This document shows, one piece after another, positions 1 to 9,942 of a stretch of 64,000 nucleotides of DNA. The stretch comes from Hypericum androsaemum (taxonomy: Eukaryota > Streptophyta > Magnoliopsida > Malpighiales > Hypericaceae): positions 4,642,707 through 4,706,706 of the forward strand of contig OZ023182.1 of assembly GCA_963995505.1 (NCBI GenBank), in the 5' to 3' direction. The notes beneath the pieces were generated by a model. That model worked only from the letters and a program-made list of their open reading frames with translations. It had not been told where the DNA came from and made no database searches. Made by a program: the position numbers and the translations under genes. Each line of letters begins with the position of its first letter. Within the stretch, counting starts at the first letter, position 1.

Positions 1-199
1 TGGCAGCTAAAGATAAATATCCAATCTGAAAACTTAAAGTTTGACTTCAGGAAATTTGGGAAAACCACTTCTAAAATCTTAGATTTTTCAACAACAATAG
101 TTGGCAGCTTCAGTAGAAGTCCATGAAACCAGTCAAGTGCCAACTTTCTGATAATTTAATTTCAAGGTAAAAGGGAAGCAGGACACAATTTTCAAGAAC

Positions 200-2645
200 C
201 TCAAGTGGCACAATTGGTGTATAACCGAGTAGCTCCTTCGCTTTTGAACAATTGAAAGATCTGCTGCATGAGAGAAGTCTAATTCTCGAGGGAATAAGCT
301 GTGGAACTTTCATGCCATATGGGCCAAGTAGTTTGTATAGCCCCTCCACCATGTGTGCAATCGGCATCATAACAGAAGCAGGGACTTTAATTCGTGGCCT
401 GTAAACTATATAAATTCAGAAAGAACTGAATTTGGCACTGGCAATAACATGAAGCAAAAATATTTTAAAAAAACTCCTTGCTCATAGAGAAAACAAGCGT
501 TCCTAGCCCAGAAGAGACAACAACAAAAAAGCTCATCAAAAAGGGCACTCCTGTCCTGTTTCTTTTACTTTTCAATTATGAAGAAGAAAGACAACTTGCA
601 TCCAAGAACCAAAACTTGCAAAACTCACAAAAATGATACCGCATCTCCTGAGCAGAAAGCTTTAAATAAAGTACGGAGAGTGCTTCACTTGTGCACGGAG
701 ATGGAACCAGTTCAGGATAACAGAACCCAAAGGCACTTAGATTATTTCTGTTTTGGGGAATTAAAGGCATTTAAATTCAGATACTCTTAAATGCAAGGTC
801 AAAACGAAGAAGAATGTTATGTACAACCCAGTGGATTTGGAACCTTGATTAAAATAAAACTGACAGAGGTGAAGAAAAAAAGAAGAAAAATATTAGAGAA
901 AATAAAAGAACAATAAAGTAAGAAGGCAGGTTAGTTTCATGTTGGCATTCAATCAATGTAAAAGGGTACCTCTCATAGCCAAGACCTCCCAACATATACG
1001 AGGTAAAATCCCAAAACTTCATGGGCTCCATGTTGGTAATAAAATACGCCTGCAGATCCATTAGCCATAAACTTTCAGTTAAAAGCATCTCCCACTTTTA
1101 GTTTGAGTGCATGGTTAAATGATAGACATAACAACAGCGCCCCTTTTATCATTTTTACAATTGAACCAAAAGCAGAAATCTACGAAACCTGCCCAGCAGC
1201 TTTGTTGGCAACCTCCCCTCCAGATGCTAGCGCTCTTTCAGCACATACGTGAGAGAGTGCAACATTTTCAACGTATGTAAAATCGTACACATTGTTTCCG
1301 TCCCCAATGATGAACTGTTCGATAAATACACACAAAAATCAAAACAAAAATTTGCAGAATGGAGAAATCTATTACATATAAATCATATTTCTATTACGAG
1401 ACCAATAACGGAGAACATTGACATAATAGCAAGATGAGTGAGTGCATAGGAGGTGGCCATTGTCAAAAGGAAATGAGAACAGAGCCCAATCCATCAGTCA
1501 AAGATCATCTTTAATATCTGGACTAATGATACTACATATCATATCTCAGGGAAGAGAAGTCAAAAGGAAGTGTCTGCTGTTCTTGGACAACCCTAGTGAC
1601 CTCAAATTGAACAAGAGAGAAGGAATGAATGCAAAAGAATGAAAGCAAAGCACAAAAGATCATTCCCATAGAACACAAATCAAAGAGCAACTTACCTACA
1701 TACAATGCGCTAGAACAATCCTGGTAATCATACACCTGGCAAAAATTCAGAGCACATTTACCTTGGATTTCCCAGCCCTTCCAGCAGCAACCAACGAAGG
1801 AATAAATAACCGATCCCCAGGACCAAAAATGCTGCTCGGACGCAAACTGCAGGTCAGAAGGCCGTTGGTCCCGTTTGCCTTAAGTATCAATGACTCGGCT
1901 TCTGACTTAGTAGCGGAGTATGAATCCAGCGGCTGAAACATGACCAATGACACCCACATTCCAGACACTTCAGTCAACCAAACAAGCAAACAAAACCAGA
2001 AATTGCAATACGCCGAAAAGCGAAAGCACCTTAGCTGGATAGGGCAAGGTTTCGTCACCGTCGAGGATTCCGTGGATCCCATCGAAGACCACACTAGCAG
2101 AGCTAGTGTAGATAAGCCTCTTCACATTGGACTCCACACACGCATCAATTACATTCTTCGTCCCTGTAAATCAATCACACACACTAAATCACAACGCGAC
2201 TTTGACACATTAAAGTCAACTAGCTGTAATAAGTTACCTAGCACGTTAACGGAGTAATGTAGCTGGTGATCGTTAACGGACGAATTAGGCGCCGCCATGT
2301 GGAAACGACCTCAGCGCCTTGAAAAGCTGCAAAACGCAAATCGAACTTTCCAGATTTTCTCTCTCCACTTTTTGTTAATATAAAACGGTTTAGGGACGGG
2401 GACGGACCTCTGAGGAGCTGGGACTTGTCGCGGAGATCGGCGGAGACGTAGACGGCGCGGCCGGAATCCAAGGCGGCGGGGAGGACGCCGGTGACGTGGT
2501 CGTCGGAGTCGAGACGGACGGTGGGGCCCAAATCGGCGACTCTGACGAGGAACATGTCGTAGCGGATTAGCATCTCCACGAGGTGCCTGGCGGCGAACCC
2601 TCGCCCGCCCGTCACCACGCACCATCTCTCCTCCCCTTCTCCCAT
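200..2645 (-). CDS. 3BETAHSD/D: Sterol-4alpha-carboxylate 3-dehydrogenase (3betaHSD/D), 3' end outside window, frameshifted in exon 2
   Basis: NAD-dependent C4-demethylation enzyme of plant sterol synthesis, acting at the ER. Seven exons are visible: 2645-2408, 2326-2238, 2163-2030, 1932-1762, 1314-1189, 1049-970 and 398-200. All have GT-AG borders. The N-terminus has a Rossmann motif (VTGGRGFAARHL). Exon 4 carries the SDR-type catalytic Tyr-x3-Lys (SYSATK) followed by RPSSIFGPGD. Exon 7 holds the conserved YKLLGPYGMKVPQL block. The remaining C-terminus, which in plant members includes a reticulon-like membrane domain, lies off the left edge. Exon phases agree everywhere except exon 2. It is 89 nt where 90 are needed, and a T is missing near 2303-2305, so the expected V-F-H-M-A-A-P reads V-S-T-W-R. 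Either this allele is broken or the assembly has a homopolymer error. Family assignment is firm; functional status is uncertain. Confidence 0.85.
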
Positions 2646-3008
2646 TGGCCTTATCTCGCGGTTTCTTTCCTTTTTTGACTTGCGATTACTGAATTAATCG
2701 AAATGTTAGGGAATCTGGATTTAGACAGAGTCTAGAGAGGTGTGAGGAAGAAGAGGAGGGACAGAGTGGCGAGCCAGGGAGGACACGAGAGATTCCTCTC
2801 TCTCTCGGTCGCGCGCACGTGACAGTTCTGCAAGGTGATTTCTTCAGTTTTTAATTAGTTTTAATTTTATATCAAACTTTTAGATCCTTTTTTAATCATG
2901 GGCTGGCAATTTTGTACTAGCTTAACGAAAAAAAAAATTTTAAAAAATGAACTTAGATGTTTTGAGTTTAAATTTTTAAAAATGTTTGATTTCATTTTAA
3001 GGTCAATT
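2646..3008. other. Intergenic, upstream of 3betaHSD/D
   Basis: This is the left part of the spacer between two divergent genes. It contains a short CT-rich stretch (about 2793-2808) and AT-rich DNA. No gene is seen. Confidence 0.5.
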
Positions 3009-3301
3009 TGTTATAATCTCTATATTCAACCCAAAACTTTAATGCAATAGGTTGGTGAATTTTTCACAATTATAAACTTGTCTTCACTCGTGTTTTAACC
3101 AATGTGGAATTCTCAATACGCCCACCAAAGTGTGAGAAATGAGAGTCGTGCGAGCTTAACAATGGGCACGGGATCAATCCGCTCTGATACCATGTTAGAA
3201 TCTCCATATCCAACTCAAAACCTTAAGGTAATAGATTGATGGATTTTCTACTTATAAACTTGCTCTCCACTCGTATTTTAACCGATGTAAAATTCTCAAC
3301 A
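3009..3301 (-). mobile_element. Very small LTR retrotransposon (TRIM, SMART-like), complete
   Basis: Two similar direct repeats of about 110 bp (3009-3118 and 3193-3301) both start TG and end in A after a CT-rich terminus (CTCAATA/CTCAACA). Between them are only about 74 bp. Immediately inside the right copy, 3181-3192 is the reverse complement of TGGTATCAGAGC, the classic primer-binding site for initiator-Met tRNA, so the element points leftward. A 4-bp AATT flanks both sides (3005-3008 and 3302-3305). There is no coding capacity, so it must be mobilised in trans. A total of 293 bp with LTRs near 110 bp fits the smallest known plant TRIM class (SMART). Divergence between the LTRs shows it is old. 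Confidence 0.85.
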
Positions 3302-3875
3302 AATTACAAATTTCATGCTTAAAATTATGTAGATTTTGTTAGATTAAAATAAATTCCACAACAATGTAAATTATTAAAATGGATGACATAATAATGATGA
3401 TATGGCTTTGAAAATTGATAACATGTGAAGTAATATTATTAAAAATTACAAATGTATCCTCGTACTAACTTTCAAAATTGCATGTTAGTCATTTCACCAC
3501 CCAAAGATTTGGGATTTTTAGGGGTTTCAATTTAGAGTTTTATAATTTTAATATTTTAGTCATTTCGTTACTCGGAAACACGTCATCATCGTCATATCAC
3601 AAAAGTCAAAGTTCATATTAGAAGAGAGAATCTTAAATAAGTTTGAAAACTAACACAATAGTACTAAAGTGAATATGTTACAAGTATTTTTGTAACATAA
3701 GGTACAAAATGTCGGTTTCATTAACAGTGAAAAAAAAAAATTTTGGAAATGAATTACGACTTCCTTTCCTGGATTATTTTAGAAAATGAATTCTAGCAAG
3801 GCATTTATTTCATAAACAATCAGATCCAAACGGCGGCGCCCTTCCGGAAAGCACGAAGGGAGAGAGAGGAGAGAG
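3302..3875. other. Intergenic, upstream of mS23
   Basis: AT-rich spacer without recognisable coding sequence. The last 100 bp turn purine-rich and probably form the 5'UTR of the mS23 gene. Confidence 0.45.
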
Positions 3876-4970
3876 ATGGGAAGAGGGATGTCGTTCGTGA
3901 AAGGGGACGTGCTCACCAAGACCAGGAGGCTCGTCCAGGGCTTGGCCAAGGCGGAACCCCTCTGGCTCAAAGCCATGGAACAGTAACTAACTCCCCACTC
4001 CCTTTCTCTTTTTCTTTTTTTGAGATAATTCCCCACTCCCTTTCCAATTCGCCCCCTCGTTTATTATTCCCTTTTTGTTTCCGTTAATGTATTTTATATG
4101 TGTAGGGCGCCGCCGGCGACGTTTCCCCGCTCCGACGGGAAGGTGCAGAGGATTACTCTCCCGGAGGATCCTTACATCACCAAGTTCTTCCAGAGGCACC
4201 CCCACTCCAAGCACGAAGACCCCATCAAGTAATCTGCTAATCTCTTTTCCTATTAATAGTTGTTGATGGATGGTTAGTGGGAGGAATCTGTTCGAGTGGC
4301 GAATCGGGATACGAGCTTAAGCTGTTTGTTGAAATGCTTAGCTGTGTTTTGGTGGACGTTGAAGTTTCGAAAGGATCCGCGATCCGTTGCACGGGTTCTG
4401 ATGCGTAATTTCCGAGCATCCATGTCAGGATTAGTGAGTTTGTTAGCTTCTGTTGGATCACCAAAATAGCGTTTCCGATTTGCTGTACGCTTTTGTGTTT
4501 CTCAAAGTTGCTTCGTGTTTTCTGCAGAATGAGTAGCTTTGATCCTCCTCCTGCACGTGTGTTTGGTATGCGGGTGCTCGAGTTGAAGGAGCAAGGAGTA
4601 AGCCAGTCAGAAGCTATGGCTCAAGCTGATGTATGTCCTTCTGTTCAGTTTTGCTCTACTCTGTTTTCTGGATTATTTCGTTTGTCGTTTTTCCAACAAA
4701 AAAATGAGAGCACTTCTCTCCTTACAGATGGAATATCAAGCAGAGCGAAAAGCCAAGAAGAATGCGTATACTCGGTTGAGAGAAATCGCACATTTGCAGG
4801 GAAAACGCCCTCCAGCTAATCCTTATCCCAGTGCAGTCAAAGAGATACAGGCCGAGGAGAGGAAGTATGTTAGAGACCGCTTTTACAATCCGAAGATACG
4901 TGAAATACTGAATAGGATGAAAGATGAAAAGCTAGTCGAAGCTAGAATGAGACCTAGAGGTATCTTTTGA
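3876..4970 (+). CDS. Probable mitochondrial small-subunit ribosomal protein mS23
   Basis: Four exons, 3876-3982, 4106-4228, 4528-4630 and 4728-4970, join in phase to 191 codons plus TGA, with GT-AG borders throughout. The protein starts MGRGMSFVKGDVLTKTRRL. It contains WLKAMEQAPPATFPRSDGK, a PPPARVFGMRVLELKEQGVS block, and a very basic C-terminal half (AERKAKKNAYTRLREIAHLQ). This matches the plant mS23-type mitoribosomal protein as I remember it. It has no membrane segment. The second Met (MSFVKGD) is an alternative start. It is transcribed divergently from the 3betaHSD/D gene, about 1.2 kb away. Family assignment rests on recalled conservation, not alignment. Confidence 0.75.
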
Positions 4971-6079
4971 CTTGATTTAGCGGTATGAGGTGCATTCGTT
5001 ATCAATGTACCAATGATGGGGTCTATGGACCACATTCCAGTTGAATAAGTAGTGGTGTGATTAGCTGACAATATCGATAAATCGAAACCGTCCCGACCTC
5101 TCTTTTGCAGTATATTGCTCCGGATTGCAGCATGCAATAGCTCAATCTGTAACTACTGTTTGTTTATGGGTGCTCATCATATCGACGTCCAGCTTATCAA
5201 TAACAATTTCCTTGTCGCTTCAATCACTGTACCCGAACCTCAAATCTGTCGCTACCCCACTCGACGCATCGCCGGAGCAACAGTTAGCCGAAGAAAGCTC
5301 TCATCAGCTACAAAGCCTCATCTACCGAAAGACGGTTTCGCCTTCCCTTCAAAATCCATCATTCTGAACATCAATTTCCAGCCCTTCAACACGAAATACC
5401 ACGTCACCTCCCGTCGTCCGGGCTGATATCAAACATGAAAAATCCGTCCGTACGATCTCGTCGCCGCACTTCACCCACCTCAATCGTAATTCTCTTCAAG
5501 TCGAGTGACATAACGAACACCACATTCTTAACAGAAAGCTCCGGCTTCGAAAGGACCATTTGGATTTTATTGCTAATAATTTGTCATCACACTAACTTTT
5601 TATTGTTTTAATAATTTGAATTTTATGAAGAGAGAGCAAACCATTTATAAAAAAAAAGAAATAACTTGGAATATTATTTGGGCTGGCCATTATATGGACT
5701 GTCCGGTTCCGTATATAAAATTACTTTTAGAACATAAAGTTTGGTTGTACACCCGGTTGCGATGTCGTCGTAACTTCTAAAAATGATACATACAGCATAG
5801 ATTTTATAAATTTTGTATGCGTAAAAAATAAAATCGATTATATTAGCTTAATTTAATTCAACATTTTTAAGAATTTAATTAACGAAGATGATCGGAATTT
5901 AAATCTCATTTTACTAAAGCGAGACCTACCACTAATGGTAACATTTCGCTGGCCTGGACTACTATGCATTTATCCTTCCTAAGCGGACCATTATTTTAGC
6001 GATATTTTTTTCATTTGTAATACTTTTAGCGAAGCAGGGCCCTCTCCAACCAATTAACGGTCTCAATATCCCACAAAGT
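4971..6079. other. Spacer between mS23 and PORR genes
   Basis: The first part is the mS23 3'UTR. From about 5200 to 5560 the DNA is less AT-rich and coding-like. On the minus strand a 51-codon frame (5559-5404) starts MVLSKPELSVKNVVFVMSL. A further plausible frame follows after a shift, which would suit a decayed gene fragment. I do not recognise the product. The rest is AT-rich, and the last 100 bp are the likely PORR leader. Confidence 0.3.
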
Positions 6080-7408
6080 ATGATCGCACTCGTGCGCTTC
6101 TTGGTCAAGAACAACGCCCACGAGGTGTTTGTGAATATTCCCAAGAGACCAAACAACTCCAACGAACCCTTGTTTCGTTGGTTTCAGAGCAGGCTTATGA
6201 CAAGGCACAGGCGGGTCCAGGACAGGAGCCGCAACAAGAGGGTGCACAACCTGGAAGTGGTGACCGAGGAGTGGAAAACAGCGTCCAAGATACTGGCCAT
6301 TGTCGAGATACTGAAGCAGGAACCGGATATGATCATCGCCGTGCGGGACCTGGTCCGCCACGGGAAAAGGATCAATCTTTCTAAGCCGAATAGATTCTCC
6401 GACTTCCTGAAGAAGTCCCCTCAGGTTTTCGAGCTGTACAGGGACGATAGGGGGGTGCTGTGGTGCGGGCTGACCAATGTGGCCGAGGGTTTGGTCGCGG
6501 AGGAGGAGAGGTTGTTGGAGGAGCATTCGGGGAAGGCTGCAGAGTATGTTACGAGGTGCTTGATGATGTCTGCGGAGAGGAGGCTTCCTTTGGATAAGAT
6601 TGCTCATTTCAGGAGGGATTTTGGGTTGCCTGCTGATTTTAGGAGTCGTTGGGCGAATGGTTACCCGGAGCTTTTTCGGGTTGTTAAGTCCGCTGAAGAT
6701 GGGGTTGAGTATTTGCAGCTGGTGTCTTGGGATCCTGCTTGGGCTGTTACCGAGTTGGAGAAGAAGGTTCTAGGGGTGAATGGAGTTGGTAATCATGAAC
6801 CAGGGTTGCTCTCTTTGGCTTTCCCATTGAAGTTTCCTATTACGTTTAAGAAAGTGTACAAGTTCAGGGGAAAGCTTGAGGATTTCCAAAAGAGGTCCTA
6901 TTTGTCGCCGTATGCTGATGCTAGTGGGCTAGCCGCTGGGTCGTTGGAGTTTGATAAGAGGGCTGTTGCGGTTATGCACGAGCTGCTTAGCTTCACCCTC
7001 GAGAAGAGACTGGTTACGGATCACCTTACGCACTTTCGGCAGGAATTCGTGATGCCACAGAAGTTGATGAGACTTCTTCTGAAGCACTTTGGTATCTTTT
7101 ATGTGTCTGAGAGGGGAAAGAGATTTAGCGTGTTTTTGACTGAAGCGTATGAAGGTCAAAAGCTAATTGACAAACCCCCTTTGGTTGCTTGGAAGGAAAA
7201 ACTCCTCAGAATTGTTGGTTACCGAGCAAGGAAGAAAATGTTTGAAACATACTCTGACTCTTCGGACATGGAAATCGGTGATGTTGATGTTGACAGTGAG
7301 GATGAAGATGAGCGCATGCAATTTGAATCCGGGGATTCAGAAGATGCCATAGATGTTGGGTTGATTTCAGACAATGAGGAGATGAATGTTGGTGACATTA
7401 GAATTTAG
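6080..7408 (+). CDS. PORR-domain organellar RNA-binding protein
   Basis: Intronless frame of 442 codons, as is usual for this family. PORR (plant organelle RNA recognition) proteins bind organellar group II introns and promote splicing. The first 45 residues are basic and lack acidic clusters, fitting a mitochondrial or plastid presequence. The domain opens with RRVQDRSRNKRVHNLE and runs to about residue 390. Diagnostic stretches are KILAIVEILKQEPDMI, FLKKSPQVFELYRD, LPLDKIAHFRRDFGLP and LLKHFGIFYVSERGKR. The C-terminus is an acidic tail (DVDVDSEDEDE and following), an add-on in some members. The Arabidopsis relatives are the WTF/RPD1 group, with WTF9 a mitochondrial member. I cannot name the ortholog. 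ATG 6080 is the first in-frame Met with a presequence-like start. Confidence 0.88.
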   Translation: MIALVRFLVKNNAHEVFVNIPKRPNNSNEPLFRWFQSRLMTRHRRVQDRSRNKRVHNLEVVTEEWKTASKILAIVEILKQEPDMIIAVRDLVRHGKRINLSKPNRFSDFLKKSPQVFELYRDDRGVLWCGLTNVAEGLVAEEERLLEEHSGKAAEYVTRCLMMSAERRLPLDKIAHFRRDFGLPADFRSRWANGYPELFRVVKSAEDGVEYLQLVSWDPAWAVTELEKKVLGVNGVGNHEPGLLSLAFPLKFPITFKKVYKFRGKLEDFQKRSYLSPYADASGLAAGSLEFDKRAVAVMHELLSFTLEKRLVTDHLTHFRQEFVMPQKLMRLLLKHFGIFYVSERGKRFSVFLTEAYEGQKLIDKPPLVAWKEKLLRIVGYRARKKMFETYSDSSDMEIGDVDVDSEDEDERMQFESGDSEDAIDVGLISDNEEMNVGDIRI

Positions 7409-9309
7409 AACCATGTAGGATGGTTGAAAAGCTTTTGCAGGTTGTTATCTCTCTACGTTTGCCGTTTAAATTTCCCGTCTTGATCATTGTACTGGTTTGG
7501 GAATAGCCGAAGTGTGAGAGAGGAACTGCGGTATACGCCATTATATCTTGGTCTAGTTTTGTATTTCTCAGCTTGCAAAAGCAAAAAACTTTTTATTCCT
7601 GTATACCTGAGGCTCGCTTTTGAGCATTCTTTTACGTGACCTTTTTTCTCTTGTCCAGGTCTATAGTTGATCAGCAACTCAGATGGGCCTACAGCGTTTC
7701 AAAGGATAATGCACATATACTGGTTTTCCCTGCGCGAAGTTGTAATGATTGATTGACACAGTGCATACCCAACCTACGGCGTCCGTGTCGCTCCCAGATT
7801 TTCGGTATGAATACCCTTTCGAATCGAGCTCCCAATGCAATATCCAACGGTTACTTATCTTTCATAACCTCAGAGGAATCCGATGGTTGTTTTTACGCAG
7901 TAGCGATGCAATTCGACAGGTTTCATTCAGCTGCATACCCAGTTCAACACTTTGGCACGAACAGGAATCAACTAGGCGGTACCATAATGGCCAAGGCACA
8001 TCTCCTTCAAAATGGAAACCAACTCCTAGAACCGGACCACAGGTTTGGGATCTCTCTGACATTTAGGTGCACTTTTGAAGGAATTTGCTGGCAATTTGGA
8101 TTCACACAGCTAGTGAGTAATGGCACTGTTTTTTTCCATTGCATCTACTTCATGGTATTACTTCAAGTACAGGTCATCTTGTCTTCTGTCTTCATCTAAT
8201 GCACGGCCTTAGATATGTGCCATATTGTTAAGGCAATTTTAGGTAGTTTGTCTGAATCTACATATTACCATCTATTTTGTGGAAGTTTTTACCTTGGTCC
8301 CAATTCAAATATGATTTGATAATATTCGATAAATAGAAATTCGCAATTTTCAGTAAAACACTTGGGATTCACTTTTTCTCTTCTAAAATCTATTGAATGT
8401 TCATTGGTTCACCATAATATCAACAAGTAACAGGTTAGAGCTCTTAAAAATATAAAAAAATCCAAACAATGTTGCTTATATGTAATTAGTAATTCTGACT
8501 TAAAATTAGCAAGAGTAAAATTCATGCATCAACCCACACTAATAATTTTGACTGAAAATTCCAATTACCCAAAACATAGGATTGTTTTGGATAATTCCAA
8601 TTTTAGTACATTGTATTATGAGATTTTCAATAATACAATGTACTAAAATGTATTTAACTAATTAATTAAAAACTGAGAGGACATTTAGATAAGGTTTATT
8701 TTTTGGTCAGAAGGGTATTTCGACAAGTTGGATGCCCACATTTTAAAACTCATTTGACTTTGTACTTTGATTAGGTAGGAGGTCTTGTCCAATCAAAGCA
8801 TTAGCAAATTGCGTACAATGGTGGCCCAAGCATTAGAAGGCCCAATACATGTTCATTTGCTTTTCGTCACATGCTTAATTTTTCCACGATGGGGTCCATT
8901 TAGAAAGTGCATCTTTCATTAGAGTCTTTATAAAACTTGAATCCAAGACGTCTTAGAGTGAATACAAATTTTTATCACTTGCACCGATTTTCGGTCCCGT
9001 CACAAGCTCTTGTTCTACTTCTATGCTACAAAATTAAATGCAGTTGGGTGTAGGGAGTGCAGTGGATGCTTATTTATTCTTAAGAATGTTAGCCATTATG
9101 AGCCGTATAATATAACCAACGACTTTTTGACCTTTAAGCTGGCATTTGAGACCAGCATGTTACTAGTGTCTAATGGATATGCATACCATCAGTATCAGCA
9201 AAAGTTCAAAACCAGGACCAGCAAGAGTATTGGCATGCCGGGTCTTTACCTTTATGTTTGGTTGATGGACTTGTTTTCCGTGAACCTATGATATTCAAAG
9301 GATACAACA
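7409..9309. other. 3' flank of PORR gene and AT-rich intergenic DNA
   Basis: The first few hundred bases are probably 3'UTR. Overlapping open frames at 7749-8199 show no family resemblance and no splice structure. The remainder is AT-rich with one perfect hairpin, listed separately. Confidence 0.4.
8601..8648. repeat. Perfect 18-bp inverted repeat with 12-nt loop
   Basis: The arms 8601-8618 (TTTTAGTACATTGTATTA) and 8631-8648 are exact reverse complements around a 12-nt spacer. The flanks show no extended terminal inverted repeats or clear target duplication. It could be a decayed MITE core or simply a cruciform-forming site. Confidence 0.85.
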
Positions 9310-9609
9310 ATGGATGATCGTACAAGCCCCTATTTGCTAATCGATATTCGAGAAGTATTGAGTAGGGACTGGACGGTGCGCGTCAACCATGCATATAGAG
9401 AAGCCAACTCGTGCGCGGATTGGTTGGCCAACTATGGACTTACTTACCCACTTGGATCCCACATTCTCTGTAATCCCCCATGGGAGTTAGACTACTTATT
9501 AGCACGAGACATTAGTGATGCGGCTTTTTCGCGATCAGTTGTAATACCGTATTAAGTATCTAATAAAATCTTCAGGGGCCTTCGCCCCTCTTCCTAACCC
9601 AAAAAAAAA
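9310..9609 (+). mobile_element. LINE (L1-type) 3' end: RNase H-like fragment, 3'UTR and poly(A)
   Basis: The frame 9310-9555 encodes VRVNHAYREANSCADWLAN, the conserved end of the RVT_3/RNase H-like domain that terminates ORF2 in many plant LINEs. It is followed by LGSHILCNPP and a hydrophobic tail. After the stop comes a short 3'UTR with AATAAA, a GGGGCCTTCGCCCC hairpin, and a run of nine A (9601-9609). The 5' part of the element is missing, as in typical 5'-truncated LINE insertions. No target-site duplication could be confirmed. Confidence 0.75.
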
Positions 9610-9799
9610 GAGTCAAGCACGTTGGACCTTATTTAGCAAATGCCTCTCTCAATAGTGTTTGTAAGATTAAAACCCAACACATTCTTATGAAAATTCGGGA
9701 TCCTCACTACTTAGACAAACTCACATTGATTGGCGGACCTTTTCTTCACTAGGAAGATGCAATGCACAAGAAATTCTATTGGTGAGTGGGACCCAGAAG

Positions 9800-9942
9800 T
9801 ACTTGTCACCGATGTTTTTAAACCTGCGGTCCGATCCGGCGGTCGGACTGGTCTGACCGCTACCCAAGAAGAATTCCGGCTCATTTTTCACCAAAACCCG
9901 GATGAGAAGTCTACGCATGTCCCGAAAAAAAAACCACTTGTC
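9800..9942. repeat. Fragment of a GGTCCGACC-rich dispersed repeat
   Basis: After TTTTTAAACC comes a dense run of short motifs such as GGTCCGATC and GGTCGGACTGGTCTGACC. The same vocabulary occurs at about 30940-31360, 33387-33863 and 50588-51332. Only one end is visible here before the LTR element begins. Confidence 0.4.

Noticed and set aside
6026..6607. Long minus-strand open frame opposite the PORR gene
   Set aside because: It is a codon-structure shadow of the well-conserved plus-strand gene and has no family features.
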